This document shows positions 1-8,843 of a stretch of DNA of 64,000 bases, piece by piece. The notes below the pieces were generated by a model, which saw only the letters and a program-made list of their open reading frames with translations, was not told the DNA's origin and did not search any database. This DNA is from Microtetraspora malaysiensis. GTDB lineage: Bacteria; Actinomycetota; Actinomycetes; Streptosporangiales; Streptosporangiaceae. Location of the stretch: NCBI RefSeq assembly GCF_001528665.1, contig NZ_BBYJ01000017.1, positions 286,828 through 350,827 of the forward strand. The letters run 5' to 3'. Position 1 is the stretch's first letter. Each line of letters starts with the position of its first letter. A program made the translations under genes and the position numbers.

Positions 1-342
1 CTGCACCGAGAGGCCGGGCTCGCCGAGCAGGTCGGCCGTGTAGACGGCGCGGCGCGAAGCGGTGAGACCGGCGAGGTTCGGCGCCCACATCGGGGTGGAC
101 GCGGTGCGTCCCGGCAGCAGGAGGAGCGGCCTTCCGGCGTCGGCGTCGTCGGCGCCGAAGCGGTAGACGCGCACGGTCCCGAAGCCGGTCGGCACGTCCT
201 GGACCTGGTCGGGCGCCGGAAGGTCGGCCATGGCCCGGTCGTAGTTTCGCCGGTAGCGCGTGTAGGCCGGCGCGTCCGTGAAGTGTCCGAGGCGCCGTCG
301 GTTGAACTCGGCTCCGATGTTGGGCCGCACGAGGTCGTTCAC
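1..342 (-). CDS. Alpha/beta hydrolase, N-terminal part (runs off window)
   Basis: The reverse strand reads 114 codons without a stop from a GTG at 342 to the window edge, preceded by GGAGGA at 7-nt spacing. The product has an N-terminal lead of about 50 residues and then an LLLLPGRTAS stretch, the usual first core strand plus oxyanion turn of alpha/beta hydrolases, followed by TADLLGEPG. The catalytic nucleophile and His lie outside the window, so the substrate cannot be told. It is divergent from a TetR gene, and the palindromic operator between them suggests that TetR controls this gene. Family assignment is from the fold pattern only. Confidence 0.7.
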   Translation of the reverse strand, partial: MNDLVRPNIGAEFNRRRLGHFTDAPAYTRYRRNYDRAMADLPAPDQVQDVPTGFGTVRVYRFGADDADAGRPLLLLPGRTASTPMWAPNLAGLTASRRAVYTADLLGEPGLSVQ

Positions 343-370
343 GTACGGGTCCTCCGTTCACCGTTGGCAG

Positions 371-410
371 TACGATCGTATTGTATCAATATCACGATAC
401 GGTCGTATTG
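371..410. promoter_or_regulatory. TetR-type operator between hydrolase and TetR gene
   Basis: Two near-identical elements, TACGATCGTATTG at 371-383 and TACGGTCGTATTG at 398-410, flank an AT-rich centre. Each contains a full or near-full 10-bp palindrome (TACGATCGTA), and the two halves also form an inverted repeat with each other. The location in a divergent promoter region next to a TetR gene makes it the likely binding site. Confidence 0.65.
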
Positions 411-430
411 CGAAATAGGGAGGGTGGGCT

Positions 431-1036
431 GTGCCCAAGCAGGTCGATCACGCGGCTCGGCGGGAGGAGATCGCCCAGGCGGCGCTGCGGCTGTGCGCGC
501 GAGACGGCCTGGCCGGAGTGACCATCGGGCAGGTCGCGCAGGAAGCCGGCATCTCCAAGGGGCTCGTGCAGCACTACTTCGCCGGGAAGGCCGATCTGCT
601 GCGCGCCAGCGCCCACGTCCTGCGAGGAGAGATCGAGCGCCGCATGCGCGAGGCCGTCCGGGACGCCCGCGGCCCGGCGGACACGCTGCGGCGCGTGCTG
701 ATCGCGGTCGTAGAGCTGGGTGTGACCGCTCCGATCCCGCTGCTCGCCGGGCACGCGTTCCTGGCCAGGGCCGTCGCCGATCCGGAGATCCGCGACCTCT
801 ATCGCACCGGCGGCGACGCCGTCCATCGCGAGATCGTCGCGCTGCTGGCGGCCTCCGGTCCGGCCCCGGACGTCGACCCCGGCGCAGAGGCGCACGCGCT
901 GCTCGGTCTCGCGCGCGGCCTCTCCGACGGGGTGCTGCTCGGAGACCTCGGCGTGGGTGACGCGGCCGCGATCGTCGACCACCACCTCCGCCGGATCCTG
1001 CCGGGGGCCGCGATCGGCTCTGATTCGTCCTCCTGA
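431..1036 (+). CDS. TetR family transcriptional regulator
   Basis: A 201-residue protein starting at GTG 431, with GGGAGGG six bases upstream. Residues 8-55 form the TetR helix-turn-helix (VTIGQVAQEAGISKGLVQHYF), with the recognition-helix pattern GISKGLVQHYF. The rest is the variable ligand-binding and dimer domain. It is divergent from the alpha/beta hydrolase gene, and a doubled palindrome lies just upstream of its own start, so auto-repression and repression of the hydrolase are expected. The ligand is unknown. Confidence 0.88.
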   Translation: MPKQVDHAARREEIAQAALRLCARDGLAGVTIGQVAQEAGISKGLVQHYFAGKADLLRASAHVLRGEIERRMREAVRDARGPADTLRRVLIAVVELGVTAPIPLLAGHAFLARAVADPEIRDLYRTGGDAVHREIVALLAASGPAPDVDPGAEAHALLGLARGLSDGVLLGDLGVGDAAAIVDHHLRRILPGAAIGSDSSS

Positions 1037-1060
1037 CCGCGGCCTTTCAGGTGACGATCG

Positions 1061-1987
1061 TCAGGCGTCGTGCGGGCGGGCGCGGCGGAAGCCGTACGTC
1101 TCGTGTCGTCGGACGAACCCGAGCGAGGCGTACAGCCCGGCCGCGGCGGTGTTCTCGGCGTTGTGGTTGACGGTGACCGTGGTCATGCCGTCCGCCGCCA
1201 TGTGTCGCATCGCGGACAGCATGGCGGCGCGGGCGAGGCCGCGGCGCTGGAAGTCGCGATGGGTGCCGACCGGCTCGAAGTGCCCGATCCCGTTCCGCTC
1301 GTCCGTCCAGTAGACCGTGAACGCGGCGATCCGCCCCTCGGGCGACTCGACGACGATCTCGCGGGCGGGGTCGTAGCCGGGCTTCGCCATGACCGCCGAG
1401 CGGTACAGGTCTCCCGTCCAGCTCTCCTCGAACGAGTTGTTGCGGGCCTCGGCGAGTCCGGCGGCGTCGTCCGGGCGGGCGCCGCGCACGACGAATCCCG
1501 CAGGGAGTCGGGGCTCGGCGATCGGGCCGTCCAGATCGCGCTCGTTGACGTGGTCCCAGACGCGGAAGCGGGTGAACCCGAGCCCGGTGAGGAGGTCGGC
1601 TCGCACGGTGTCGCAGTCGAAGAGGTCGGTCAGCACGAAGGGCTCGTCCTCGTCCATGAGGCGGCCCGTCGTCTCGTACGCGGTGTGGAGCATGTGTGAC
1701 TCCGCCGCGGTCCCGCGCAGCGACGGCGCGGTGAACACGTCGAAGGCCGCCCCGAAGCGCAGGTTGATCGCGAGCCCGGCGACACCCCCGGCGTCCTCCC
1801 AGACGTGGACCAGCTCGCCGACCGGGCGTCGTCCGCGGAGGTTCTCGTAGATGCGGTGCGGCAGTTCGCCGATGTGGTCGTATCCGCAGCGGCCCGCCTC
1901 GGCGATCCAGCCGGCGAAGGTCCGCTGGAGAAGTGGCAGGTCCGCGTCGGCGTAGGGGCGCACGGTGAGGTCGCTGGCGATGGTCAC
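1061..1987 (-). CDS. GNAT family N-acetyltransferase, two-domain
   Basis: A protein of about 308 residues beginning LTVRPYADADLP after a GTG at 1987. The C-terminal half holds the acetyl-CoA site of GNAT enzymes (motif A FQRRGLARAAM, then YASLGF), and the N-terminal half looks like a second, degenerate GNAT fold, as in tandem-domain acetyltransferases. The start is uncertain: in-frame starts at 2023 (ATG) and 2071 also exist, but homology to GNAT domains begins just after 1987. The substrate is not predictable. It converges with the TetR gene. Confidence 0.8.
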   Translation of the reverse strand: MTIASDLTVRPYADADLPLLQRTFAGWIAEAGRCGYDHIGELPHRIYENLRGRRPVGELVHVWEDAGGVAGLAINLRFGAAFDVFTAPSLRGTAAESHMLHTAYETTGRLMDEDEPFVLTDLFDCDTVRADLLTGLGFTRFRVWDHVNERDLDGPIAEPRLPAGFVVRGARPDDAAGLAEARNNSFEESWTGDLYRSAVMAKPGYDPAREIVVESPEGRIAAFTVYWTDERNGIGHFEPVGTHRDFQRRGLARAAMLSAMRHMAADGMTTVTVNHNAENTAAAGLYASLGFVRRHETYGFRRARPHDA

Positions 1988-2101
1988 CCGGCCATCATTC
2001 CGGGGCGGAACATCCCGCTGCATCCCGTTTTCCGGCGACCTGGCCCGGAGGGGATCGGGGCCATGCGGCACCCCTCAGATCAAATGGAGCGGGAGACTCG
2101 C

Positions 2102-2153
2102 TTGACATCATCGTTCTCTAAAGAGAGCATTGCTCTCGAAATAGAGCGACGCG
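2102..2153 (+). promoter_or_regulatory. Promoter-like TTGACA with nested inverted repeats
   Basis: TTGACA at 2102-2107 is followed by three inverted repeats: CTCT-AA-AGAG (2116-2125), the 15-bp GAGAGCA-T-TGCTCTC (2123-2137), and GCTCT-N6-AGAGC across 2132-2147. They lie directly upstream of the membrane protein gene at 2180. This is typical of a repressor operator, but no regulator gene is adjacent. Confidence 0.5.
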
Positions 2154-2179
2154 CTAGCGATTCTCGATGGGAGCCGTCC

Positions 2180-2812
2180 ATGTCCACCCTCAACTCATCC
2201 CGTGCTCGGCTGGGTGCCGGTTCTCTCGCTGTGGCCGGGGTGCTGTTCCTCCTCTATCCGGTGGTCCGGCCGTACTCGGACGAGACCACCCTGGCCGGGG
2301 CGCGGGCGATGGCCTCGTCGGCCTGGGTCGCGGCGCACCTGTTCGCGGCGGTCGGGTTCGTCCTGCTCACGCTGGGCCTGCTGGCGCTGCACCTCGTGCT
2401 CGACCGGCGCCCGTCGCTCACCGCCGTGGTGGTCACGTGGATCGGCGCGGGGCTGACGCTCCCGTACTACGGGGCCGAGGTGTTCGGCCTGAACGTCATC
2501 GCCGCCCGCGCCCTCAAGGAGCAGGACGCGTCCCTGCTCTCGCTCGCCGACGACTTCCGGTTCGGCCCCGCGGCGGTCACGATGTTCGGGGCCGGGCTCC
2601 TGCTGCTCGGCGTCGGCGTGGTCCTCGCGGCCGTCGCCGTGTGGCGTTCGGGCGTGCTCTCGCGGTGGAGCGCCGTTCCGCTGGCCGTCGGGTTCGCCCT
2701 CTTCCTCCCGCAGTTCTTCGGCCCGCCCGCGCTCCGGATGGCGCACGGCGCGCTGATCACCGTCGGCGCCCTGTGGGTGGCCGTGGAGCTGTGGCGGTCC
2801 CGCCGCGCCTGA
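2180..2812 (+). CDS. Hypothetical multi-pass membrane protein
   Basis: A 210-residue protein from ATG 2180 with GGGAG upstream. It has about six hydrophobic segments (near residues 13-33, 50-75, 78-105, 130-160, 165-180 and 183-205), so it is an integral membrane protein resembling small DUF4386-like actinobacterial proteins. No catalytic motif is visible. Its promoter region carries several inverted repeats, so expression is probably under a repressor encoded elsewhere. The function is unknown. Confidence 0.7.
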   Translation: MSTLNSSRARLGAGSLAVAGVLFLLYPVVRPYSDETTLAGARAMASSAWVAAHLFAAVGFVLLTLGLLALHLVLDRRPSLTAVVVTWIGAGLTLPYYGAEVFGLNVIAARALKEQDASLLSLADDFRFGPAAVTMFGAGLLLLGVGVVLAAVAVWRSGVLSRWSAVPLAVGFALFLPQFFGPPALRMAHGALITVGALWVAVELWRSRRA

Positions 2813-2927
2813 CCGCCGCGCCTGAGCGGGCGCCCGCCCCATCCGGAGGCGTCGCGGAGTGACTGCACGGTGCGACGCGGGGCAGGTAGGCGGTCAGGGA
2901 CAGCGGACCGGTGAGGGGAGACCGTCC

Positions 2928-4670
2928 ATGGCCAGGCAGACCATCGCCGAGCAGTTCGTCGACATCCTCGGCCAGGCGGGCGTACGGCGGATCTACGGTG
3001 TCGTCGGAGACAGCCTCAACCCGGTCATCGACGCCATCCGCCGGGCTCCCGGCATGGACTGGGTGCAGGTGCGGCACGAGGAGACGGCCGCCTTCGCGGC
3101 GGGCGCCGAGGCCCAGCTCACCGGAAACCTGGCGGCGTGCGCGGGCAGTTGCGGCCCGGGAAACCTGCACCTGATCAACGGTCTGTACGACGCGCACCGG
3201 AGCATGGCGCCGGTGGTGGCGCTCGCGGCGCAGATCCCGAGCAGCGAGATCGGCACGGCCTACTTCCAGGAGACGCATCCCGACCGGCTCTTCGCCGAGT
3301 GCAGCCACTACTCGGAGCTGATCTCGCACCCCTCGCAGATGCCCCGGGTGCTGCAGACGGCGATCCAGCACGCGGTGGGCCGTTCCGGTGTCTCCGTGGT
3401 CAGCCTGCCCGGTGACATCGCGGCCCTTGAGGCGCCGCAGCGGGCGGCCGAGCTGGCGCTGGTCACCCGCCGTCCCACCATCCGCCCGGCGGACGAGGAG
3501 ATCGACGCGCTGGCCCGGATGGTCGACGACGCCCCGCGCGTGACGCTCTTCTGCGGTAGCGGCACGGCGGGTGCCCACGACGAGGTGATGGCCTTCGCGG
3601 AACGGGTGAAGGCGCCGGTCGGCCACGCCCTCCGCGGCAAGGAGTGGATCCAGTACGACAATCCGTACGACGTGGGCATGTCGGGGCTGCTCGGCTACGG
3701 AGCGGCGTACGACGCCATGCACGAGGCGGACCTGCTGATCCTGCTCGGCACGGATTTTCCGTACAACGCCTTTCTGCCGGATGACGTGCGCATCGTCCAG
3801 GTAGACGTGCGGCCGGAGCATCTGGGCCGCCGGTCCAAGCTGGACCTGGCGGTGTGGGGTGACGCTCGCGAGACGCTGCGGGCGCTGCTCCCGCGCGTGG
3901 CCGAGAAGGCCGACCGCAGGTTCCTGGACCGCATGCTGAAGAAGCACGCGGACGCGCTCACCGGCGTCGTGGACGCCTACACCCGCAACGTGGAGGGGCA
4001 CGTGCCGATCCACCCGGAGTACGTGGCGTCCGTTCTCGACGAGGAGGCCGACGACGACGCCGTCTTCACCGTGGACACCGGCATGTGCAACGTCTGGGCG
4101 GCCCGCTACCTCACGCCGAACGGCCGCCGCCGGGTGATCGGCTCCTTCAGCCACGGCTCGATGGCCAACGCCTTGCCGCAGGCGTTCGGCGCCCAGTTCA
4201 TCGACCGGGACCGCCAGGTCGTCTCGCTCTCCGGCGACGGCGGGTTCTCCATGCTGATGGGCGACTTCCTGTCGCTGGTCCAGTACGGTCTGCCGGTCAA
4301 GGTGGTGCTCTTCGACAACTCCGCGCTCAGCATGGTGGATCTGGAGATGATGGTCGCGGGCCTGCGGCCGTACGGCACGACGTATCCGCACACCGACTAC
4401 GCCGCCATCGCGCGGGCGGCCGGGGCATACGGCGTGCGGGTCGAGGACCCGAAGCAGGTCAGGGACGCGCTGCGCGAGGCGTTCCGCCACGACGGGCCGG
4501 TCCTCGTGGACGTCGTCACCGATCCGAACGCCCTCTCCCTGCCGCCGCGCGTCACGGGGGAGCAGCTCGCGGGCTTCGCGCTGTCGGCCGGGAAGATGGT
4601 GCTGAACGGCGGTGTCGGGCGGATGGTCCAGATGGCCCGCGCCAACCTCCGCAACATCCCTCGTCCCTGA
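2928..4670 (+). CDS. poxB: Thiamine pyrophosphate-dependent pyruvate oxidase/dehydrogenase (PoxB-like)
   Basis: A 580-residue protein from ATG 2928 (GAGGGGAG upstream). It has the three-domain layout of ThDP enzymes: an N-terminal Pyr domain with the cofactor-activating Glu in RHEETAAF (Glu51), a central FAD/nucleotide domain, and a C-terminal PP domain with GDGGFSMLMGDF (from residue 436) through DNSALSMV (near 463), the Mg-ThDP motif. The family decarboxylates pyruvate to acetate with electron transfer to quinone (PoxB) or oxygen. The overall pattern fits pyruvate dehydrogenase (quinone); acetolactate synthase or another 2-oxoacid enzyme is less likely. It stands alone, with an ArsR gene downstream. 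Confidence 0.85.
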   Translation: MARQTIAEQFVDILGQAGVRRIYGVVGDSLNPVIDAIRRAPGMDWVQVRHEETAAFAAGAEAQLTGNLAACAGSCGPGNLHLINGLYDAHRSMAPVVALAAQIPSSEIGTAYFQETHPDRLFAECSHYSELISHPSQMPRVLQTAIQHAVGRSGVSVVSLPGDIAALEAPQRAAELALVTRRPTIRPADEEIDALARMVDDAPRVTLFCGSGTAGAHDEVMAFAERVKAPVGHALRGKEWIQYDNPYDVGMSGLLGYGAAYDAMHEADLLILLGTDFPYNAFLPDDVRIVQVDVRPEHLGRRSKLDLAVWGDARETLRALLPRVAEKADRRFLDRMLKKHADALTGVVDAYTRNVEGHVPIHPEYVASVLDEEADDDAVFTVDTGMCNVWAARYLTPNGRRRVIGSFSHGSMANALPQAFGAQFIDRDRQVVSLSGDGGFSMLMGDFLSLVQYGLPVKVVLFDNSALSMVDLEMMVAGLRPYGTTYPHTDYAAIARAAGAYGVRVEDPKQVRDALREAFRHDGPVLVDVVTDPNALSLPPRVTGEQLAGFALSAGKMVLNGGVGRMVQMARANLRNIPRP

Positions 4671-4707
4671 CGCCCTGTGCCTGCCGCCTCCGACAACTCC
4701 CATCGCC

Positions 4708-4725
4708 TTGACAAGAAAAATTGTC
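4708..4725. promoter_or_regulatory. Inverted repeat and -35-like box upstream of ArsR gene
   Basis: GACAA (4710-4714) and TTGTC (4721-4725) form an inverted repeat with a 6-nt A-rich centre, overlapping a TTGACA box at 4708-4713. A further CGACAA lies at 4691-4696. Position about 20 bp before the regulator start suggests an autoregulatory operator. Confidence 0.45.
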
Positions 4726-4743
4726 GGTGACATCGTGGGGCGC

Positions 4744-5358
4744 ATGTTGGAAGTCGCGGTGATCGAAGATCCGTCGGCGGCCGAGGTCTCACTGGATCCG
4801 GTGCGTGCCCGGCTGCTGGCCGAGCTGGCCGAGCCGGGGTCGGCCACGATGCTGGCCGCCCGGGTGGGCCTGCCCCGGCAGAAGGTGAACTACCACCTCA
4901 AGACGCTGGAGAAGCACGGGCTGGTCGAGCTCGTGGAGGAGCGCAGGAAGGGCAACGTCACCGAGCGGGTGCTGCGAGCCACGGCGGCGTCGTACGTGAT
5001 CTCGCCGATCGCGCTCGCCAGCGTGCAGCCGGACCCCGCCCGCTCGCCCGACCGGCTGTCGGCGCGCTGGCTGCTCGCCCTGGCCTCCCGGCTGGTGGGC
5101 GATGTCGGCGCCCTCATCACCGGCGCGACCCGGGCCCGCAAGCGAATCGCGACGTTCGCGCTGGACGGCGAGGTACGGTTCGCCTCGGCGGCGGACCGCG
5201 CGGCGTTCGCGGAGGAGCTGGCGAACGCCGTCACCGCGCTGGTGTCGAAATATCACGATGAGACGGTCGAGGGCGGCCGCGACCACCGGGTGGTCGTCGC
5301 CGTGCATCCGAGCGTGAAGGCCGTGACCGAGCCCATGACGCAGACGAAGGAGTCCTGA
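4744..5358 (+). CDS. ArsR-type winged-helix transcriptional regulator
   Basis: A 204-residue protein from ATG 4744. Residues 15-85 form a winged helix (LDPVRARLLAELAEPG, then VGLPRQKVNYHLKTLEKHGLV), the ArsR/helix-turn-helix 20 type. The C-terminal half has no metal-binding Cys pattern. It is two bases from the start of an SRPBCC gene and clearly co-transcribed with it. ArsR-SRPBCC pairs are common in actinobacteria, where the regulator controls its own operon. The GACAA/TTGTC repeat upstream is the likely operator. Confidence 0.85.
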   Translation: MLEVAVIEDPSAAEVSLDPVRARLLAELAEPGSATMLAARVGLPRQKVNYHLKTLEKHGLVELVEERRKGNVTERVLRATAASYVISPIALASVQPDPARSPDRLSARWLLALASRLVGDVGALITGATRARKRIATFALDGEVRFASAADRAAFAEELANAVTALVSKYHDETVEGGRDHRVVVAVHPSVKAVTEPMTQTKES

Positions 5359-5359
5359 T

Positions 5360-6112
5360 ATGCCGCACGAGTTCGAGGTGCGCGAGGAGATCGCCCTGGA
5401 CGCCACTCCCGAGCAGGTGTGGGAGGCGATCGCCACCGGACCGGGAGTGGACTCCTGGTTCATGGGACGGAACACGATCGAGCCCCGGGAAGGAGGCCGG
5501 ACGCGCCAGGAGATCATGGGCTTCCCGTCCGAGGCCACCGTCACCGCCTGGGAGCCCGGGAAGAAGTACGCCATCCGGACCGACGACAACCCCGACGGCA
5601 CGTTCATGGCCATGGAGTACCTGATCGAGGGCCGCGGCGGAGGCAGCGCCGTGCTCCGGTTCGTGCACAGCGGCTTCCTCGGCGACGACTGGGAAGCGGA
5701 GTACGACGCCCTCAAGGTGGGCGACGGCATGTACCTCCGCAAGCTCGCCGCCTACCTCAGGCACTTCCCCGGCCGGACCTCCGCGTACAACGTCTTCGCC
5801 GTCGGACCCCAGGTGGCGGACAAGGACCGGGTCTGGTCGGCGTTCGCGGGCGTGCTCGGCCTGACCGGCACGGAGGTCGCCGAGGGCGCTCCGGGACGGC
5901 TCACCGTCGAAGGCCTCGCCCCGGTCGACGGGGTCGTCGAGTTCGCCCGGCGGCCCGGCTACCTGGGCCTCCGTACGGACGAGGGCCTCTACATGCTGAT
6001 CCACGGCTACCAGGACGCGGTCGTCGTCGAGCACCACGACTTCTCCGGAAGCGCGGACGGGGCGCGCCTCGACGAGGTCTGGCAGTCCTGGCTCAACCGG
6101 TCCTTCGCCTGA
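5360..6112 (+). CDS. SRPBCC (AHSA1/START-like) domain protein
   Basis: A 250-residue protein from ATG 5360, with AAGGAG ending eight bases upstream, inside the end of the ArsR gene. The first 145 residues fit the SRPBCC/AHSA1 fold (EEIALDATPEQVWEAIATGPG, FMGRNTIEPREGG, TVTAWEPGKKYAIR), a hydrophobic-ligand pocket. The C-terminal 100 residues look like a second alpha+beta half. It is translated from the ArsR operon. The ligand is unknown. Confidence 0.82.
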   Translation: MPHEFEVREEIALDATPEQVWEAIATGPGVDSWFMGRNTIEPREGGRTRQEIMGFPSEATVTAWEPGKKYAIRTDDNPDGTFMAMEYLIEGRGGGSAVLRFVHSGFLGDDWEAEYDALKVGDGMYLRKLAAYLRHFPGRTSAYNVFAVGPQVADKDRVWSAFAGVLGLTGTEVAEGAPGRLTVEGLAPVDGVVEFARRPGYLGLRTDEGLYMLIHGYQDAVVVEHHDFSGSADGARLDEVWQSWLNRSFA

Positions 6113-6118
6113 CCGGGG

Positions 6119-6448
6119 TCAGCCGGACACCACCGCGACGTCATAGAAGCAGAAGTGGTCCTTGATCTGGGCGACGTCCGGCTTCGGGTCCGGATACGCC
6201 CAGACCAGGTCCTCCGCGTCCGGGCGTGACCAATAGGACGCCGTGCCCTTGAACGGGCAGTAGGTGTGGTTCTCCGACGGCGTCAGGAGGTCGATGCGCA
6301 CGTCCTCCGGCGGCAGGTAGTAGCGGACGGGCAGCCCCGTCTCGCGGAGCAGGAGCGGGCGGCGGCTCTCGGCGAGGAGTACGCCGTCCCGCTCGACGCG
6401 TACGTGCTGGGTGCCCTGCTCGATCGTGATGCGGTGTCCCTCCGACAC
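6119..6448 (-). CDS. DUF427 domain-containing protein
   Basis: A 109-residue protein from GTG 6448 with a GGAG-type site upstream. It matches the small beta-rich DUF427 family: ADGVLLAESRRPLLLRE-like N-terminus, YYLPPEDVR, and the family signature YCPFKGTASYW near residue 65. The biochemical role is unknown. It sits between the convergent SRPBCC gene and the murJ-like gene and is transcribed in the murJ direction. Confidence 0.85.
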   Translation of the reverse strand: MSEGHRITIEQGTQHVRVERDGVLLAESRRPLLLRETGLPVRYYLPPEDVRIDLLTPSENHTYCPFKGTASYWSRPDAEDLVWAYPDPKPDVAQIKDHFCFYDVAVVSG

Positions 6449-6519
6449 GGTGCCTCCTCGCTCGTTCCACAGCTGCTCTCTTCGCTGACAGCACCGCGAT
6501 GCGCGGAAATAGTCCCCGA

Positions 6520-8109
6520 TCAGGCGGGGCGGAGCGCGGAGAGGAGGATGCGGAGCTCGCCGACTCGGAGCAACCGCGCCGCGATGGGATAGAGCACGGT
6601 GGCGGCGGCACCGGCGGTGAGCAGGGCGACGAGAGATCCGCTCCATCCCGTCCCGATGGCGGGGGCGAGGGCGCGGGTGACCGCGATCGCGGCGAAGCCG
6701 GCGCCCACCGCGGCGATCGACGTGCGCGTGTGGGTGGAGAGCAGCCGGTGCCCGTCGACGCGTCCGAGCCGCGCCCGCAGGATGACCGCCGCGGTGAGGA
6801 GGCCGACGGTGCTGGCCAGCGCGTACCCGGCGGCGAGACCGACGAGCATGGCGGGTCCGGGGACGAGGGCCGAGGCGGCCCAGGCGGAGGCGGCCGTGAC
6901 GGCGGACACGAGGACGCCGATCAGCGCCGGCGTGCGGGTGTCCTCCAGGGCGTAGAAGCCGCGGATCAGGATCTGGTAACCGCAGAAGGGTACGAGCGCG
7001 AGCCCGTACGCGGACAGGACGGAGCCGGTCAGCGCGACCGCCGACGGCGTCGCGCTCCCGTGCCCGAACAGCACGGTGGCGATGTGCGGGCCGAGGGCGA
7101 TCAGGAGCGCGGCCACCGGCAGCAGCGCGACGCCGGACAGGCGCAGGCTCTGGGAGAGTTCGGCGGTGACCTGTTCGAGGTCGCGCCGCGCGGCGGCCTG
7201 ACTCATCCTGGGCAACACTCCGGTGATGAGCGACACCGTGATGATCGCGTACGGCAGCTGGAACAGCGTGTACGCGTTGGCGTAGACGCCGGTGGCCCCG
7301 GCGCCGACGGTCGTGGCGAGCCGGCCGACGAACAGCAGGGCCGCCTGGCTCGCGACGACGGCGACGACCGTCCACCCGGCCATGCCCACGATGTGCCGGA
7401 GCCCGACACCGCGGACATCCATCCGCAGCCGGGGCCGGAAGCCCGCCCGCCGTCCGGCGTGGACAAGCAGCAGCATCTGCGCGGCGACGCCCGCGGTCGT
7501 GCCGACGGACAGCAGCAACGTCTGCGCCGGGGTCAGCTCCTCGATGCGGTGGCCGCCCCCGAGGGCCAGGTACGCGACGGCGGCGGCGATGACCATGACG
7601 TTGTTGGCCACCGGGGCCCACATGGGGGCGGCCATGCGTCCCCGGGTGTTGAGGACGGCGGCAAGGGCCGCGCCCGCGCCGTAGAAGAGCACCTGCGGCA
7701 GGAAGAAGCGGGTGAAGGTGATCGTGAGCTGCCGCTGCTCCGGGGTGTAGCCGGGCGCGCACAGGTCGACGATCTGCGGGGCGAACACCATCGTGACCGC
7801 GACGGTGACACCCAGGGCGTAGACGATCAGCGAGAGCAGCCGCTGGGCGAACGCCTCGTCGCTGTGCCGTACGAGGAGGGGAACCAGAACGCCGGCGAGG
7901 GCGCCGCCCAGCACCAGGTCGTAGATGGAGTTGGGCAGGGTGTTGGCCGTGGTGTACGCGTCGAGCAGCCGCGATCCGAGCCCGAGCGCCGTGACCAGGG
8001 CGAGTGTGCGGCCGAACCCGGTCACCCGGGAGACCAGCGTGGCCAGGGCCATCGCCCGTCCCGCCTTGGCGAGCCGCGGCTGCGGGTGCCCGTCCTGTGG
8101 TTCGTCCAT
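6520..8109 (-). CDS. murJ: MurJ/MviN-family lipid II flippase
   Basis: A 529-residue protein from ATG 8109, with GGAGGG ten bases upstream. It has 13-14 hydrophobic segments and the MOP-superfamily MurJ pattern, including the N-terminal LVSRVTGFGRTLAL. MurJ moves lipid II across the membrane for peptidoglycan synthesis. It lacks the long cytoplasmic kinase-like tail of mycobacterial MviN, so this may be a second, short MurJ paralogue. It stands alone, not in the usual chromosome-end sigM-trx neighbourhood, which supports the paralogue reading. Confidence 0.85.
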   Translation of the reverse strand: MDEPQDGHPQPRLAKAGRAMALATLVSRVTGFGRTLALVTALGLGSRLLDAYTTANTLPNSIYDLVLGGALAGVLVPLLVRHSDEAFAQRLLSLIVYALGVTVAVTMVFAPQIVDLCAPGYTPEQRQLTITFTRFFLPQVLFYGAGAALAAVLNTRGRMAAPMWAPVANNVMVIAAAVAYLALGGGHRIEELTPAQTLLLSVGTTAGVAAQMLLLVHAGRRAGFRPRLRMDVRGVGLRHIVGMAGWTVVAVVASQAALLFVGRLATTVGAGATGVYANAYTLFQLPYAIITVSLITGVLPRMSQAAARRDLEQVTAELSQSLRLSGVALLPVAALLIALGPHIATVLFGHGSATPSAVALTGSVLSAYGLALVPFCGYQILIRGFYALEDTRTPALIGVLVSAVTAASAWAASALVPGPAMLVGLAAGYALASTVGLLTAAVILRARLGRVDGHRLLSTHTRTSIAAVGAGFAAIAVTRALAPAIGTGWSGSLVALLTAGAAATVLYPIAARLLRVGELRILLSALRPA

Positions 8110-8247
8110 CGGCTGTCCCTCCTGCGGCCGGCCGGTGCGGCCGGGGTCGGCCAAGAGCAGTAGAGCACGCGGTACCGGAGTGCGCTGAGCGTTTCGCGGT
8201 GATTGGTGCAACCTGTCCGCCTCCGGGCGGGGTGGCATGATCGACGG

Positions 8248-8700
8248 ATGCGTAAGGTTCAAGCCGCGGACGTGGCGGCTGTAAGACGGTTGGTCCTCGA
8301 CGCCTACCAGCCGTGGGCGGAGGTCATCGGCAGGCCGCCGATGCCGATGGAGGCGGACTACGAGGCCCTCGTCGCCGAAGGGCGGGTGCACGTGCGGGAC
8401 GCGCCCGACGGGATCGAGGGGCTCATCGTGCTGATCCCGGAGGACGGCGTGCTGCTCGTCGACAACGTCGCCGTCCGGCCCGACCGGCAGGGCAGGGGAG
8501 TCGGCCGGAGCCTGCTGGCCTTCGCCGAGGAGGAGGCGCGGCGGCTCGGGCTTCCCGCGCTGCGCCTCATCACGAACGTCAAGATGACGCCGAACATCGC
8601 CCTGTACGCGTCACTCGGCTACGCGGAGACCGGCCGCGACGAGCTGGACGGCCGCTTCGTCGTGCGGATGCGCAAGGAACTCCCCGGCTGGGGCGCGTAG
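8248..8700 (+). CDS. GNAT family N-acetyltransferase
   Basis: A 150-residue single-domain acetyltransferase from ATG 8248. It shows the GNAT core VDNVAVRPDRQGRGVGRSLL (acetyl-CoA pyrophosphate loop QGRGVG) and the C-terminal YASLGYAET strand-turn. The N-terminus ADVAAVRRLVLDAY is typical of the family. It is divergent from murJ, whose start lies about 140 bp upstream. The substrate is not predictable. Confidence 0.88.
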   Translation: MRKVQAADVAAVRRLVLDAYQPWAEVIGRPPMPMEADYEALVAEGRVHVRDAPDGIEGLIVLIPEDGVLLVDNVAVRPDRQGRGVGRSLLAFAEEEARRLGLPALRLITNVKMTPNIALYASLGYAETGRDELDGRFVVRMRKELPGWGA

Positions 8701-8843
8701 CGGATTGTGAGCAATCTGCGGGATTCGCCTGGATGGCGAGGTCGGATCCGTTAGGCCGCCCTGCGTGATGCGAGTCCCCGGCTGCTGGATCACGGCAGGC
8801 AGGCGGGCCGGTGCGGTCCGCCTGTCGTCCGGTGAGCGCAGGC

